The notes under the pieces are model-generated. The model did no database searches, was not told where the DNA came from, and saw only the letters and a program-made list of their open reading frames with translations. Below, piece after piece: positions 30,201 through 41,370 of a DNA stretch of 64,000 bases (its first letter is position 1; each line of letters begins with the position of its first letter). Both the position numbers and the translations under genes were made by a program. This DNA comes from Natranaerovirga hydrolytica (GTDB lineage: Bacteria; Bacillota; Clostridia; Lachnospirales; DSM-24629): positions 24,227 through 88,226 of the forward strand of contig NZ_SMGQ01000018.1 in assembly GCF_004339095.1 (NCBI RefSeq). Reading direction: 5' to 3'.

Positions 30201-31610
30201 TACATCTCCGTAAGTGTCTGACTCCTCATTAATATCTCTTCTTCTAAAGGGCGTGAAAACAAATTGCAAACTGTTATTATCTTGATTATAAGTAAAGATA
30301 TCTTCTGAATTCAATAATTGATTTCTATTGCCACTAAATTCATCTCCAGGCAATAAATATTCTTCTTCTATTTTTTCTCTTAACGTATTTCCTGTTCCAT
30401 AGTCATTAACCAGTTGATCCATAATATTTCTAGACAATGGTTTTGGTACTTGTGGCTGAGTTGGTCTAATCATTAGTTCAGCTGGAACATATGGCACTCT
30501 ATCTGACCGTGCGATAATAGGGTCAAGTCCAGTCCCACCATAAGTTACTTCTATTTGATATTCTACTTCCCTATTTGGCTTAGGCACTTGATAATATTCT
30601 ACATTAGCTGCATCTCCATCAAATATAGCAACATTTCTACTTTGTCCTCCAGAGTATTCAATGATTCTAGCTTCAATTAAGCTGTACTCATTCTCTTCTT
30701 GACCAACTTTGAAATTATCAGGTATGCTCCAATCTAATCTTACATAATTACCAACTTCACTGACTCTTAAATCAATATTTGTAGACGTTGTAAATATATA
30801 CGGATAATTTCTGTTTCTTTGTATAAGCTCTCCACCTAAATAATCTTGCATCGGTTCAACAATAATTGAGTAAATTTGACCTGGATAAATATTCTGATCA
30901 ATTGTGTATCTTAATCTATTTCTTCTAGCATTTTCATCGTAAAATTCCTCCACTGAATCAGATGTGCTGATCAAGTTATTTATTTCACCTTGTGCATTAT
31001 TCAGCAAAGTTTCCTTTGCTTCATTAGAATAATCGCCAACTGCATATACAATTCTATAATCCAAATCTGCAATACCAACATCATCCCATATGACTGTTAT
31101 GGCATCATCTGATGGATCTAATTCTACGTTTAAATCTGTTATGGCATATGCACTTGCTCGTGGTTCAGTTAAAGGCGCCACTTCTCTAATCATTTCACCA
31201 TTGACTTCACGCCTTCTATAATACCTTGTTTGTACTGAGAATTCATACAAAGATCCTGTTTCTAAGTTCATTTCATCGTGAATGTCTAATGAATCTACAC
31301 TGGCATCTGCATCAATTCTTAAAGTTCTTTGTTCATTTAAAGTAATGTTGTCAACAATAATTTCATAAAAAGGACTTTCGTACTCTAAATTCGTATCATA
31401 ATTCCAATTGTTCATATCATTCCAACTAATTCCAATCCTAGGCCTTAGTATAGGTGTATTATTAACATAATTTTGACCAAGCGCATAATAAACTTCATCC
31501 ACACTTACTGATGAAATGGGTGGTGTGCTTACTATTGCATTTATATTGATTGGGTTAATCACTGTTAACACACTGATTATTACTAGCAAATAACTGATTA
31601 TTTTCTTCAT
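27264..31610 (-). CDS. Giant secreted fibronectin-III-type surface protein with SLH-like C-terminus
   Basis: A 1448-aa protein with a Sec signal peptide (MKKIISYLLVIISVLTVINPININAIV). It has multiple fibronectin type III-like modules, recognisable from recurring ends such as FPNTEYYFWIRAIQSETNSISAWSNP and IPNRRYYFRLKTRV, spread over about residues 30-1080. A beta-rich region follows, then a C-terminal stretch of about 150 aa with degenerate SLH-like repeats ending LTYGEMFVILDRLLTLR. It is very acidic. GGAGG precedes the ATG. It is encoded 19 nt behind a similar 1594-aa protein, so the two are probably paralogous partners on the cell surface. Ligand unknown. Confidence 0.8.
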   Translation of the reverse strand: MKKIISYLLVIISVLTVINPININAIVSTPPISSVSVDEVYYALGQNYVNNTPILRPRIGISWNDMNNWNYDTNLEYESPFYEIIVDNITLNEQRTLRIDADASVDSLDIHDEMNLETGSLYEFSVQTRYYRRREVNGEMIREVAPLTEPRASAYAITDLNVELDPSDDAITVIWDDVGIADLDYRIVYAVGDYSNEAKETLLNNAQGEINNLISTSDSVEEFYDENARRNRLRYTIDQNIYPGQIYSIIVEPMQDYLGGELIQRNRNYPYIFTTSTNIDLRVSEVGNYVRLDWSIPDNFKVGQEENEYSLIEARIIEYSGGQSRNVAIFDGDAANVEYYQVPKPNREVEYQIEVTYGGTGLDPIIARSDRVPYVPAELMIRPTQPQVPKPLSRNIMDQLVNDYGTGNTLREKIEEEYLLPGDEFSGNRNQLLNSEDIFTYNQDNNSLQFVFTPFRRRDINEESDTYGDVIVDRDVYYNIYVAKNIEDLSSAIRVVDRKRYDQINENNIIRDDANEILGYREVLTQYFDSDEQGLQDIVPNQLYYIKVEALKDWGSRDVYSEPNIVAIYFDYEGNIYFPPSIVKPPLKVRDEETTQTTVTFEWKENWFEVFFMNNGEDEWHTEVWINSNGDISFEEEEGYTHLPIYDMQESTIRDRLLPLINDQDYFIREINLGEDPFGVSDVNYKFHRIPYSEVKNAINNRQNIDNEYDLNDYIIELLERDRDDIDPVEWREINPNRDEDLLDYTETGLNANTQYLLLLYPYRVDLNGGELLAHYPTPIIVITEPEEQDIHPDPTVPLLRLDNVTDISATIKWRYNTDLEYEIRYSEYEDIGNSEVLPIELPDEDDPLYPSNGSDYLQKVGDLFPNTEYYFWIRAIQSETNSISAWSNPLIVTTEDINKPLPPRGIGLASLDKLRPFGYEENRGEDFLTLEWLLDPEDNPEDYVDANVRKSFVYIVEIADNPRFVDPQYVELTEGNDDILPANVEKLERNLIKVNELIPNRRYYFRLKTRVILEGDNNQILTRESDDYSPTVSLLTIPSSGEYDGDPADSVIVLPSEYFETIYNPDKKELLYRFRYDGYDADGNFDHFIVERLIDSLIKDNAYVYDIDISEYENKPIINRKIEIPYRLWSAFNENDIDLYIDANATKINLPINSINSQMYNIGNQQGSQATVRINVKEDATSISRGQLSNATPVLIPQEISMQIETPQEIRDIQTVDIPLTLSFKTYNRYNVYNNPVEVVRWQQNQLNWQQEQVTYDNYRGELDLVTNDLGLYHSYLNLAPEVESEQTRHWAVPSRENVLSQVSINNIPTDLNENVSKEEYLNILYGLIEDNNSINVNDSLTNEQIQNLRYSRILKDENGFNHNISREETFDMTLSTFSFFQGRTFNPSNNTIELINESNDVNERYINNLALAIEQNFISNPNQIRPDDHLTYGEMFVILDRLLTLR

Positions 31611-31629
31611 ATAAGCGCCTCCCTTCTTA

Positions 31630-34600
31630 TTACTGTAATTGAGCTAAAAAGTTAATTAAATCTTTTATACTCATCCATTCGTTCGGTTGCAAGTTATTGT
31701 TTCTATCTAAAGGTATAATATTTAAATGGGCACCTGCTAAGATTTTTCTTCTTAAGGCCTCATCTATTGCTTCTATATCATTTACTTTATTAAAATTATT
31801 GATAGAAACACTATTTAGATTAACATTTTTTTTGATTTCATAAGCACTTAGCAAAATATCGTAGGCTTCTGCTCTAGACATGGGTCGATTTAAATCTAAT
31901 CGATTAACGCGTATACCCATATTATTTAAATAATCAACGGCATTAGTGCCTGAACCTGACCCCATAATTTTTGCTATAGATTCTACTATTTGTTGCTTTG
32001 TGGCATTTCTATTTGGATTTCTAAGTTCATCACTTGAAAAAACATTGTTTAAGTTAAACGTATTTATTATTTTTGCTTCTTGCTGTGTATAATTGTTTAA
32101 ATCAATACCAGAATCTACTAATATATAGCTTCCTGTTTGATTGGCATTAACAAAATGTCTTCCTAAACTTTGGGTAACATTAAGATGATTCCAACCTGTA
32201 GAGCTTCTATGAAAACCACTTATTGATTGATTAGAACTTTCTATTATCCAAGAAATTTGAATCGGTCTATTTATATTTGATACGTTTACATTTTTTTCCT
32301 TGGTGTTTCTTTCAAAAATCCTATGGGTTCTTCTCTGATGATCTCTTTTAACATTTTCTAGTACTTCATTTACAATAATATTTAATCTTTCATCATTGAT
32401 TCCTGATTCTAATTCTTTTTCTAATTTATCAATCAGTTGAACTTCATGATTAGACGCAATTCTATCTAATTCTTGTAATATTCTAGTTTCCATTTCTTCT
32501 TCAATTAAATAACTTGGAATCAATCGAATTTGAATATCCATTAAATCACTAATGGGTACTAGATTATTAATTCTTCCATTAAACTCACCTTTTCTTATTC
32601 TTATATGAACATAATAGTCTTTAAACTCTGATTCGTATTGATTAATATCATCCCTTATATTGGTTATTTCTTTTGAAATCCTTTCACCAATGGTATTGGC
32701 TCTAATATTCAACTCTGTTTCTAAGGTTTTAATTAACATATTGGTATTTCTTGTATTAAAGGTTTCTATCATTTCTCCAGGCAAATAATAATCTAGGCTT
32801 TTTTTATCTTTAGTTAATAAATTGTATTGACCCGATAAGTTACTACCTATAATTTTTTCTTTTCTATATTTTACTGAAAGATTATTATCCTCTTCTTCAA
32901 GGATCCAATACTCTTGATCTTTTAACTTTTCTACTTCTCTTAAATAATACTCTATATATTGATCAAACTTTTCGTCTCTATCATAGTCTGATTGATCAAA
33001 ATCCGTTCGGGTTTCTACTCTTTCAGAAAATCCAGATCTTGGATAAGTGGCCTCTTCTTCATCTGGCAAGTCATCCAGTTCCCTTGTTTTGTCTACGATT
33101 CTTACCCTTATACTATAAGACCTTCCAGACCTTAAATCAGAGACTCTATAAAACACACGTGTATAGCCATCTGGCGCTTCCTCATTTTTTGCTATAAAAG
33201 TTGATTCATATTCATCTGTATAATCAGAGTCCTCTTCACCTTTTACAAAAACCTCAATATCATATAAATCTGTGTTGACATCTTCATATGGTATTGGCAC
33301 GTCAAATCGAATAACCGTTTCTGTTTTTGCATCATAATTATATGGCGAAGGCCTTGGTACAATCAAATTAATAGGTGGTGATATTGGCCTTGTTGTTATG
33401 GTATCCATAATCCAATTGGAAGATAATGACGTATCACCTTTTAAATTTGTTGTCCTAACATGATAATAAAACACCGTATTGGCTTGTAAGTCTGGATCCG
33501 TTATAGCTATACGATTACCATCTACTTCCACTTCTTGGTCACTCTCTTCAAAGCGATTATTGTTCAGATTATATTCTTCTAAAATATAATGACCATCTTC
33601 GTCTACAAACACTCTAAAAATACTTTTTAACTCATTTAAATCTTCTAATTCTGGGATAATATCATCTTCCAAATCTAAGGTTTTTTGTCTTAAGGCATCT
33701 GGTAGACTTCGATCTCTTAAAACAACAATTTCAAAACCTTGATCGCCTTGTTCAAAATTAAGTTCTCTAGGATATTCCCATTCTACTAATGCAACAGTCT
33801 CCGTTTCGTCAATAAAAGAGACCTCTAATTCTTCTGGCGCTAAAGGAAGAATTAAGTCATCGCCAGGGTCTTCTGGTTCTATTGGCGTGATAATGGTTAA
33901 TGTTTCTGAACTGCTTCCATTAAGTGTTTCAACTTCTTCTAACTCTTCATCTATAATATTCAATTTAGGTCTAACTTTAAAATAATACCTATGATTTGAA
34001 TCTAAATTTTCTACAGTAAAACTTAGATCATCCCTTATATTAGCTGGCATATGAATTTCTGATGATAAAACATCACCCTTTCTTAATGCTTCTATCTGTT
34101 CTTCCGTAAGATTTATAATTGCGTTGTTACCAATGGATTCATTATTGTTATCACCAAATTTAATCACATTATCTTCTTTTAATACCTTGTCTTCTTCTGA
34201 AGACAAAAACCATTCATAAGTCACTGTATCAATTGTTAAGTTTAATGGCGAAACCATATACTGCTCATAATCTTCTATATCAATACTATTCCAAGAAATT
34301 TCTACATCCCTATTGAATATACTCGTATCATAAGCTAATCCTGTTGGTATTGGGATAGAATACCGAATACTGTCTAAGGATATACTTGCTGGTACGGAGA
34401 TATCACTTAATCCAGATACGTCATCAGATATATATACCGCTCGCATTCTAAAAAAGTATACATCTGGGAATTCAAAACCAAACGCTTGGCCATCTTCTAT
34501 TAAATACTCTCCATTAAATTCGTCAATGTCTTCTTTTATATCTCGAACCTCTGACCATCCATCTTCATCTTTTAACACAATATTCCTTATGGCAAAACTT

Positions 34601-36414
34601 CTATTTTGTGAGCTGTAACCCTTAGAAAACTCGTTATTGTCATAGGGTTGCCCTACTTCTTTTCCTGTATCAACTTCAACTAATACAATATCTCCATCGT
34701 CATTTTTTTTAGCCTCGAAAACTTTTAGGACTTTGTAAGGGTCATCTTCTGTGCCTGATGGGTATTTATTAACCAATAGCTCATAATATATTTTTCCATT
34801 AATACTTTCATCTAGCATATTATCTAATAATGGATTAGCTGAAGTATTTAATGGTGACTCCCAAATCAAATCAAATTGTATGGCACTTGGGTCATCATCA
34901 TCTAGAGAAGGAACCACAACAAGGTTATCAATTTCTTTAATTCTTGGTGTTGGAGGCGGAACATTATCGTCTTGAGTTGGTATATATTTTATGATTTGAG
35001 AGCTTATTGGTCTTGATGCAAAACGAACGCCTACTCTATAATACTCTTGATTACTACCTTCTAAATAAGGTACAGGTATGTGAATATTGGCATCACTTTG
35101 ACTGGTGTCATGATAATGTCTAACCCAAACATTATCATTTTCATTACCACTCAAACCTGACTTACTGTGGTATATGACATACTCTAATTCCACTTGATCA
35201 CTACTTGAATACGGCTTTATTTCCAAGTAAGCATCTTCCATGCTTGCTCTTCTAACTTCATACTCTAAGTAAGTATAACCATATCCACCTACAGGTGAAT
35301 AGGAAGCGAATTCATAATCTGAATTAGATAAATGTAAGTCAACCGCATATATACTGCTTGATTCTAGTCTATTCCACTGGATATAATCATCAGGGCTTTG
35401 TAAATCTGCTTTATCTTTTACTATTTGTATAATGTATTCATTATTTGTGTCATCGTACTTAAATTCCGCATCATTATTTACATCTGTATCTAATCCTGAG
35501 TTCGGTGCATTGATAATGCTTCCATTGCTAGCACTTAAATTTATAGTAAAATCTGTGTAAGCTGAACTGCCTATATCATTTAATTCTATTATAGCTTCTA
35601 CATTTTCCAATTCGTCTGCCGTTTTAAATGTTTGATCCGCATGGTCATATACTTTGGGTTGTCTAAATCGAATCTCTAAACCTGGTCTTCCACCTGGCAT
35701 TTCATCTCCTGGCAAATCAACATTGGTCTTATTATCACCATTCTCAACAATATGCGTTGGGTTAACCACAAACCCTTCTAAACTTCTAAGTACATTCATT
35801 TCACTCTCATTTCCTGAAGGTGCTTCCAAGTGAAAAGGTGTAATATGTCCTCTTTGTAATCCTTGTGTATAGAAGTAAAATTTTCCTGTTTGAAAATTCC
35901 ATCTTAACTTTACATCTATGTTGTTAATGCGAAATGCTACCCCTGGATATTGAGTCGTTGTGCTTCTTGGAATATAAAATTCTATTGTCCCATCGTTCTC
36001 CACATCTTTGTTAACGCTTTTCCATTCTGGCGTTAATGCCTCATAATCCATTTCTAAATAAGAGCGATTCATTTCATCTTCCGTTATAGATTCAAAGTCC
36101 GTACCATTATGTTCAAGTACATCATAATTAACGGTTACCCCTTCTGGTGTATGTACAAAGGTTACTTCATTTTTAATATCATCGTTCAAATAATATTCTA
36201 ATGTGTATGTACCATTTTGATCAAAATCCCACTCTAAAAATACTTCCTCATTTCCTGATACATTGGTTACCACATTAAGCATGTCATCGATTGTATCATT
36301 TCTACGCCACCTAAAACCTAAATCATCTGCGGCACTTATATTAACATCTGCAATAGACATTGCAAAGGTACTCACAATAAAAAAAGCCAACACAAGTATT
36401 ATTCTTTTCCTCAT
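31630..36414 (-). CDS. Giant secreted fibronectin-III-type surface protein with C-terminal SLH repeats
   Basis: A 1594-aa protein with signal peptide MRKRIILVLAFFIVSTFAMSIA, a roughly 450-aa N-terminal beta region, several fibronectin type III-like modules (for example EELEVSFIDETETVALVEWEYP and NHRYYFKVRPKLN), then a Glu/Arg-rich helical section (about residues 1180-1390). Three C-terminal SLH-like repeats follow, with SRAEAYDILLSAYEI and IDEALRRKILAGAHLNIIPLDRNNNLQPNEW. It is probably non-covalently bound to the wall polymer. First gene of a three-gene surface operon with its own promoter (36485-36513). Strongly acidic, as is common in surface proteins of saline-habitat bacteria. Confidence 0.82.
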   Translation of the reverse strand: MRKRIILVLAFFIVSTFAMSIADVNISAADDLGFRWRRNDTIDDMLNVVTNVSGNEEVFLEWDFDQNGTYTLEYYLNDDIKNEVTFVHTPEGVTVNYDVLEHNGTDFESITEDEMNRSYLEMDYEALTPEWKSVNKDVENDGTIEFYIPRSTTTQYPGVAFRINNIDVKLRWNFQTGKFYFYTQGLQRGHITPFHLEAPSGNESEMNVLRSLEGFVVNPTHIVENGDNKTNVDLPGDEMPGGRPGLEIRFRQPKVYDHADQTFKTADELENVEAIIELNDIGSSAYTDFTINLSASNGSIINAPNSGLDTDVNNDAEFKYDDTNNEYIIQIVKDKADLQSPDDYIQWNRLESSSIYAVDLHLSNSDYEFASYSPVGGYGYTYLEYEVRRASMEDAYLEIKPYSSSDQVELEYVIYHSKSGLSGNENDNVWVRHYHDTSQSDANIHIPVPYLEGSNQEYYRVGVRFASRPISSQIIKYIPTQDDNVPPPTPRIKEIDNLVVVPSLDDDDPSAIQFDLIWESPLNTSANPLLDNMLDESINGKIYYELLVNKYPSGTEDDPYKVLKVFEAKKNDDGDIVLVEVDTGKEVGQPYDNNEFSKGYSSQNRSFAIRNIVLKDEDGWSEVRDIKEDIDEFNGEYLIEDGQAFGFEFPDVYFFRMRAVYISDDVSGLSDISVPASISLDSIRYSIPIPTGLAYDTSIFNRDVEISWNSIDIEDYEQYMVSPLNLTIDTVTYEWFLSSEEDKVLKEDNVIKFGDNNNESIGNNAIINLTEEQIEALRKGDVLSSEIHMPANIRDDLSFTVENLDSNHRYYFKVRPKLNIIDEELEEVETLNGSSSETLTIITPIEPEDPGDDLILPLAPEELEVSFIDETETVALVEWEYPRELNFEQGDQGFEIVVLRDRSLPDALRQKTLDLEDDIIPELEDLNELKSIFRVFVDEDGHYILEEYNLNNNRFEESDQEVEVDGNRIAITDPDLQANTVFYYHVRTTNLKGDTSLSSNWIMDTITTRPISPPINLIVPRPSPYNYDAKTETVIRFDVPIPYEDVNTDLYDIEVFVKGEEDSDYTDEYESTFIAKNEEAPDGYTRVFYRVSDLRSGRSYSIRVRIVDKTRELDDLPDEEEATYPRSGFSERVETRTDFDQSDYDRDEKFDQYIEYYLREVEKLKDQEYWILEEEDNNLSVKYRKEKIIGSNLSGQYNLLTKDKKSLDYYLPGEMIETFNTRNTNMLIKTLETELNIRANTIGERISKEITNIRDDINQYESEFKDYYVHIRIRKGEFNGRINNLVPISDLMDIQIRLIPSYLIEEEMETRILQELDRIASNHEVQLIDKLEKELESGINDERLNIIVNEVLENVKRDHQRRTHRIFERNTKEKNVNVSNINRPIQISWIIESSNQSISGFHRSSTGWNHLNVTQSLGRHFVNANQTGSYILVDSGIDLNNYTQQEAKIINTFNLNNVFSSDELRNPNRNATKQQIVESIAKIMGSGSGTNAVDYLNNMGIRVNRLDLNRPMSRAEAYDILLSAYEIKKNVNLNSVSINNFNKVNDIEAIDEALRRKILAGAHLNIIPLDRNNNLQPNEWMSIKDLINFLAQLQ

Positions 36415-36484
36415 ACTTTACCTCCTCAATTCCCTGGTTATATTTTATGTACAACTTGGTAAAACTGTTATTATATGTATTTAT

Positions 36485-36513
36485 ATTATACACTATATAT
36501 ATCGACATTTTAA
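36485..36513 (-). promoter_or_regulatory. Promoter of the surface-protein operon
   Basis: TTAAAA (36513-36508), 17-nt spacer, TATAAT (36490-36485) preceded by TG, minus strand. It lies about 70 nt upstream of the 1594-aa gene and downstream of the atp terminator. Confidence 0.5.
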
Positions 36514-36565
36514 TTACTTTTTTGAGCTTTGTAATAAAGTTGTAATCTAAATTATTGTATTAAAA

Positions 36566-36597
36566 ATGGATGCCAAATATTTCATTTAGACATCCAT
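36566..36597 (-). terminator. atp operon terminator
   Basis: Stem ATGGATG / CATCCAT with an inner AAAT/ATTT pairing and, on the minus strand, TTTTTAAT afterwards. It lies right after atpC. Confidence 0.75.
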
Positions 36598-36602
36598 CTT
36601 TA

Positions 36603-37010
36603 TTATTTATGTTTTTGTGCCACTTCTATTCGAACGAGGGAACGTTTTAAAGATGCTTCTGCTCTTAACATATCCACTTCACTCTTGTGTTCGATCTTTT
36701 CTTTGGCTCTTTCTTTTGCTTTCATCGCTCTTTCTACATCTATTTCTTCTGGCCATTCTGCTGCATCTGCCAAAATTGTCACTTCATTTTCTTTTATCTC
36801 TGCAAAACCACCGTGAAGCGCTGCTCTTTTTTCGTCTTCACCTGTTTTTATTTTAACAACACCACTTTTAACTGTGGTTGTTAATGGTATGTGTCCTTTT
36901 AAAACACCTATGTCTCCTTCAGTTGTTGTAAAAGTCACCCTATTGATTTCTTCCTCACAAAACACTCTTTCCGGTGTAATGATTTGTAGTTTAAATAATG
37001 CGTCAGCCAT
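36603..37010 (-). CDS. atpC: ATP synthase F1 subunit epsilon
   Basis: A 135-aa epsilon subunit: N-terminal beta-sandwich (LFKLQIITPERVFCEEEINRVTFTTTEGDIGVLKGHIPLTT) and C-terminal helical hairpin (ERAMKAKERAKEKIEHK...RAEASLKRSLVRIEVAQ). It is part of the central stalk and can inhibit ATP hydrolysis through its C-terminal helices. Last gene of the atp operon, 8 nt after atpD, followed by the operon terminator. Full length. Confidence 0.97.
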   Translation of the reverse strand: MADALFKLQIITPERVFCEEEINRVTFTTTEGDIGVLKGHIPLTTTVKSGVVKIKTGEDEKRAALHGGFAEIKENEVTILADAAEWPEEIDVERAMKAKERAKEKIEHKSEVDMLRAEASLKRSLVRIEVAQKHK

Positions 37011-37018
37011 TTAATCAC

Positions 37019-38407
<1,389 letters not shown>

Positions 38408-38422
38408 TCATTTTTCACTCCT

Positions 38423-39274
38423 TTATTTAAGTGCTTCTGCTCCACCTACAATTTCTGATATCTCTTGAGTAATAGACGCTTGTCTAGCTCTATTATATTC
38501 CAGTGATAAATCATCTATTATTTCTTTTGCATTGTTCGTAGCTGAGTCCATTGCAGTCATTCTTGCACCGTGCTCACTTGCTACAGATTTCATTAACCCA
38601 CCATATATAAGACTATATATGTATCTAGGGATCATAATATCCAACACATCTTCTTCTGATGGTTCATAATTCATTAAAGCACTTTTTTTATTATCTTCAT
38701 CGTTATTTTTTTCAATTGGTAATAATTTTATCATTTTTGCTTCTTGGCTAATTGTTGAAATAAAATCAGTATAAATCAAATATATTTCGCTGATTTCTTT
38801 ATTCAGATAATCCTCTAAAACTTTTTTTCCAATTTCAACGGCTTCATTATATTCCGGTCCTTCAATAACATGATTGTATTCTTGTACAATGTTATATTCT
38901 CTTCTTCTCAAACCATCAGTGGCTTTTTTACCTACTGGATAAACCCATTTGTTCTCTTTTTTTTCTGCATCATTAAGAATCAACTTAAGAACATTCGAAT
39001 TGTATCCACCTGCTAACCCTCTGTTAGATGAAATAACAATGTAGCCTTTTTTCTCAGAGTCATTCCCTTCAATATATTGATGCTTGATATCTCCCGTTTG
39101 AGATAAAATGGAAGTAACGGTTTCATACATTTTATTGAAGTATTTTTCTGTTTCTTCCGCTTTTGTTTTAGCCTTTTGTAATTTTGCAGTGGCTACTAAT
39201 TTCATTGCTTTCGTTATTTGTTGGGTACTCTGTATACTGGTTTTTCTTCGTTTAATATCTCTTATGGATGCCAT
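38423..39274 (-). CDS. atpG: ATP synthase F1 subunit gamma
   Basis: A 283-aa rotor-shaft subunit: N-terminal helix MASIRDIKRRKTSIQSTQQITKAMKLVATAKLQKAK, the central Rossmann-like part with ITSNRG-type ISSNRGLAGGYNSNV, and the C-terminal helix SEHGARMTAMDSATNNAKEIIDDLSLEYNRARQASITQEI. These are the two long coiled-coil halves that turn within the alpha/beta ring. It lies 4 nt behind atpA and 15 nt before atpD. Confidence 0.98.
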   Translation of the reverse strand: MASIRDIKRRKTSIQSTQQITKAMKLVATAKLQKAKTKAEETEKYFNKMYETVTSILSQTGDIKHQYIEGNDSEKKGYIVISSNRGLAGGYNSNVLKLILNDAEKKENKWVYPVGKKATDGLRRREYNIVQEYNHVIEGPEYNEAVEIGKKVLEDYLNKEISEIYLIYTDFISTISQEAKMIKLLPIEKNNDEDNKKSALMNYEPSEEDVLDIMIPRYIYSLIYGGLMKSVASEHGARMTAMDSATNNAKEIIDDLSLEYNRARQASITQEISEIVGGAEALK

Positions 39275-39278
39275 AGCA

Positions 39279-40793
39279 TCACACCTCTTTTAGAAATTCT
39301 TGTTTGAATTCTTCAATTGCTTTTATAACAGTGCCTTCAATTTCATCTGTAATGGATCCACTTTCTAGAATGGCTTTTTGCAAATCAGAATACTTTGTTT
39401 CAACAAATTCAAAGAATTTATTTTGGAACAATTGAATTTTATCAATGTCTATATCCATTAGATATTTCTTTGTTACTGCATATAAAATTAACACTTGGTC
39501 AGCTACTGACATTGGCTCGTATTGAGGTTGTTTCAACACTTCCATAATACGTTCACCTTGAGCTAATTTTTCTTTTGTATCTTTATCTAAGTCTGAACCA
39601 AACTGAGCAAACGCAGCTAACTCTCTATATTGAGCCAATTCTACACGAATTGGACCTGCAATTTTTTTCATTGCTTTTATTTGTGCTGCACCACCAACAC
39701 GAGATACTGAAAGACCAGGGTTAATGGCAGGTCTTATCCCTGCATTAAACAATTCTGTTTCTAAATATATTTGACCATCTGTTATTGAGATAACATTGGT
39801 TGGTATATATGCAGATACATCACCTGCTTGAGTCTCAATGATTGGAAGGGCCGTTAAAGAACCACCACCATTTTCATCAGACAATCTTGCAGCACGCTCT
39901 AATAATCTTGAGTGCAAGTAAAATACATCTCCTGGATAAGCTTCTCGACCTGGAGGTCTTCTAAGCAGTAGTGACATCGCTCTATAGGCTACAGCATGTT
40001 TTGATAAATCATCGTATATGATTAATACATCTTTACCATTTTCCATCCACTCTTCACCTATTGTGCACCCTGAATAAGGGGAAATATATTGAAGAGGTGC
40101 CAGTTCACTTGCTGTGGATGTTACAATAGTGGTATAATCCATAGCACCATATTCTTCTAATGTATTTACAATTTGTGCTACTGTTGAAGCTTTTTGGCCT
40201 ATTGCAACATAGATACACAAAACATCTTCATCTTTTTGGTTAATGATTGTATCAATAGCAACAGCTGTTTTACCTGTTTGTCTATCTCCTATAATCAACT
40301 CACGTTGCCCTCTACCTATTGGTACCATAGAGTCAACGGCTTTAATACCTGTTTGTAGAGGCGTATCTACTGATTTACGTTCAATAACTCCAGGTGCTAC
40401 TCTCTCTATTTTACGATACTTATCTGTTTGTATGGGGCCTTTTCCGTCAATGGGTTGACCTAATGCGTTAACAACACGCCCGATCAAAGCATCACCTACT
40501 GGAACTTCTACCACACGTCCAGTCGCCTTTACAACAGCGCCTTCTCTAATACTTTCATCATCACCTAGTAAAACAGCACCTACATTATCTTGTTCTAGGT
40601 TAAGTACCATACCATATACATCTCCAGGGAATTCTAAAAGTTCCCCTGCCATTGCTTTTTCAAGTCCATGTATACGGGCGATACCATCTGCAACTTGAAT
40701 AATCGTCCCTACATCTGAAACTTCTAAGTCATTTTTATATCTTTTAATTTGTTCTTTAATTACTGAACTTATTTCTTCTGGTTTTAAATTCAT
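39279..40793 (-). CDS. atpA: ATP synthase F1 subunit alpha
   Basis: A 504-aa non-catalytic nucleotide-binding subunit with Walker [16 protein letters not shown] (about residues 169-183), the segment [45 protein letters not shown] and the conserved [17 protein letters not shown], including the Arg finger that reaches the beta active site. Full length and in the usual place between atpH and atpG. Confidence 0.98.
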   Translation of the reverse strand: MNLKPEEISSVIKEQIKRYKNDLEVSDVGTIIQVADGIARIHGLEKAMAGELLEFPGDVYGMVLNLEQDNVGAVLLGDDESIREGAVVKATGRVVEVPVGDALIGRVVNALGQPIDGKGPIQTDKYRKIERVAPGVIERKSVDTPLQTGIKAVDSMVPIGRGQRELIIGDRQTGKTAVAIDTIINQKDEDVLCIYVAIGQKASTVAQIVNTLEEYGAMDYTTIVTSTASELAPLQYISPYSGCTIGEEWMENGKDVLIIYDDLSKHAVAYRAMSLLLRRPPGREAYPGDVFYLHSRLLERAARLSDENGGGSLTALPIIETQAGDVSAYIPTNVISITDGQIYLETELFNAGIRPAINPGLSVSRVGGAAQIKAMKKIAGPIRVELAQYRELAAFAQFGSDLDKDTKEKLAQGERIMEVLKQPQYEPMSVADQVLILYAVTKKYLMDIDIDKIQLFQNKFFEFVETKYSDLQKAILESGSITDEIEGTVIKAIEEFKQEFLKEV

Positions 40794-40824
40794 TTATCTG
40801 TAACACCGCCTTTCTTTTTGACTT

Positions 40825-41370
40825 CTAGGCTAATTGCATATTTCTAAGTTCTTTAGCCATTAAATCGATTTTCCCTTTTATGCTATTATCAACAATTCTA
40901 TCGCCTATTCTAATTTTTAACCCACCAATAAGAGAAGATTCTACAACATACACTGGTTCTATACTTTTCTGAGTTAATTCTTTAAGGCGTTGTTCAACTT
41001 TTTCTTTTTGTGCATCGCTTAAATTTTTAGCAGAAGATATATGCGCAGCAACAATACCTTTCTCTTCTTTTATTGCATTTAACAATTCTCTTATAATCTC
41101 TACTATATAACTGTATCGATCTTTTTTTACGACAATCACTAATAAGCCTAGAAAATTTGCTGATATTTTTTCACTAAATGTTTTTTCTAAAATAGATATT
41201 TTATCTTCTTTAGAAATTTTCGGGTGATTTAATAGTGTTAAAAACTCTTCATTCTCGTTTAATATTTTTAATACAACTTGCGCTTCTTCTTCAATAGCAT
41301 CAAGAGCATCTTCTTCTTTCGCTAATTGAAAAATTGCATTACTGTAGGTTTTTACTACTAATTCAGCCAC
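40825..41370 (-). CDS. atpH: ATP synthase F1 subunit delta
   Basis: A 181-aa peripheral-stalk subunit that links the F1 head to subunit b. Helical N-terminal domain (VVKTYSNAIFQLAKEEDALDAIEEEAQVVL) and conserved C-terminal SSLIGGLKIRIGDRIVDNSIKGKIDLMAKEL. GTG start. It overlaps atpF by 13 nt, which points to translational coupling. Confidence 0.96.
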   Translation of the reverse strand: MAELVVKTYSNAIFQLAKEEDALDAIEEEAQVVLKILNENEEFLTLLNHPKISKEDKISILEKTFSEKISANFLGLLVIVVKKDRYSYIVEIIRELLNAIKEEKGIVAAHISSAKNLSDAQKEKVEQRLKELTQKSIEPVYVVESSLIGGLKIRIGDRIVDNSIKGKIDLMAKELRNMQLA

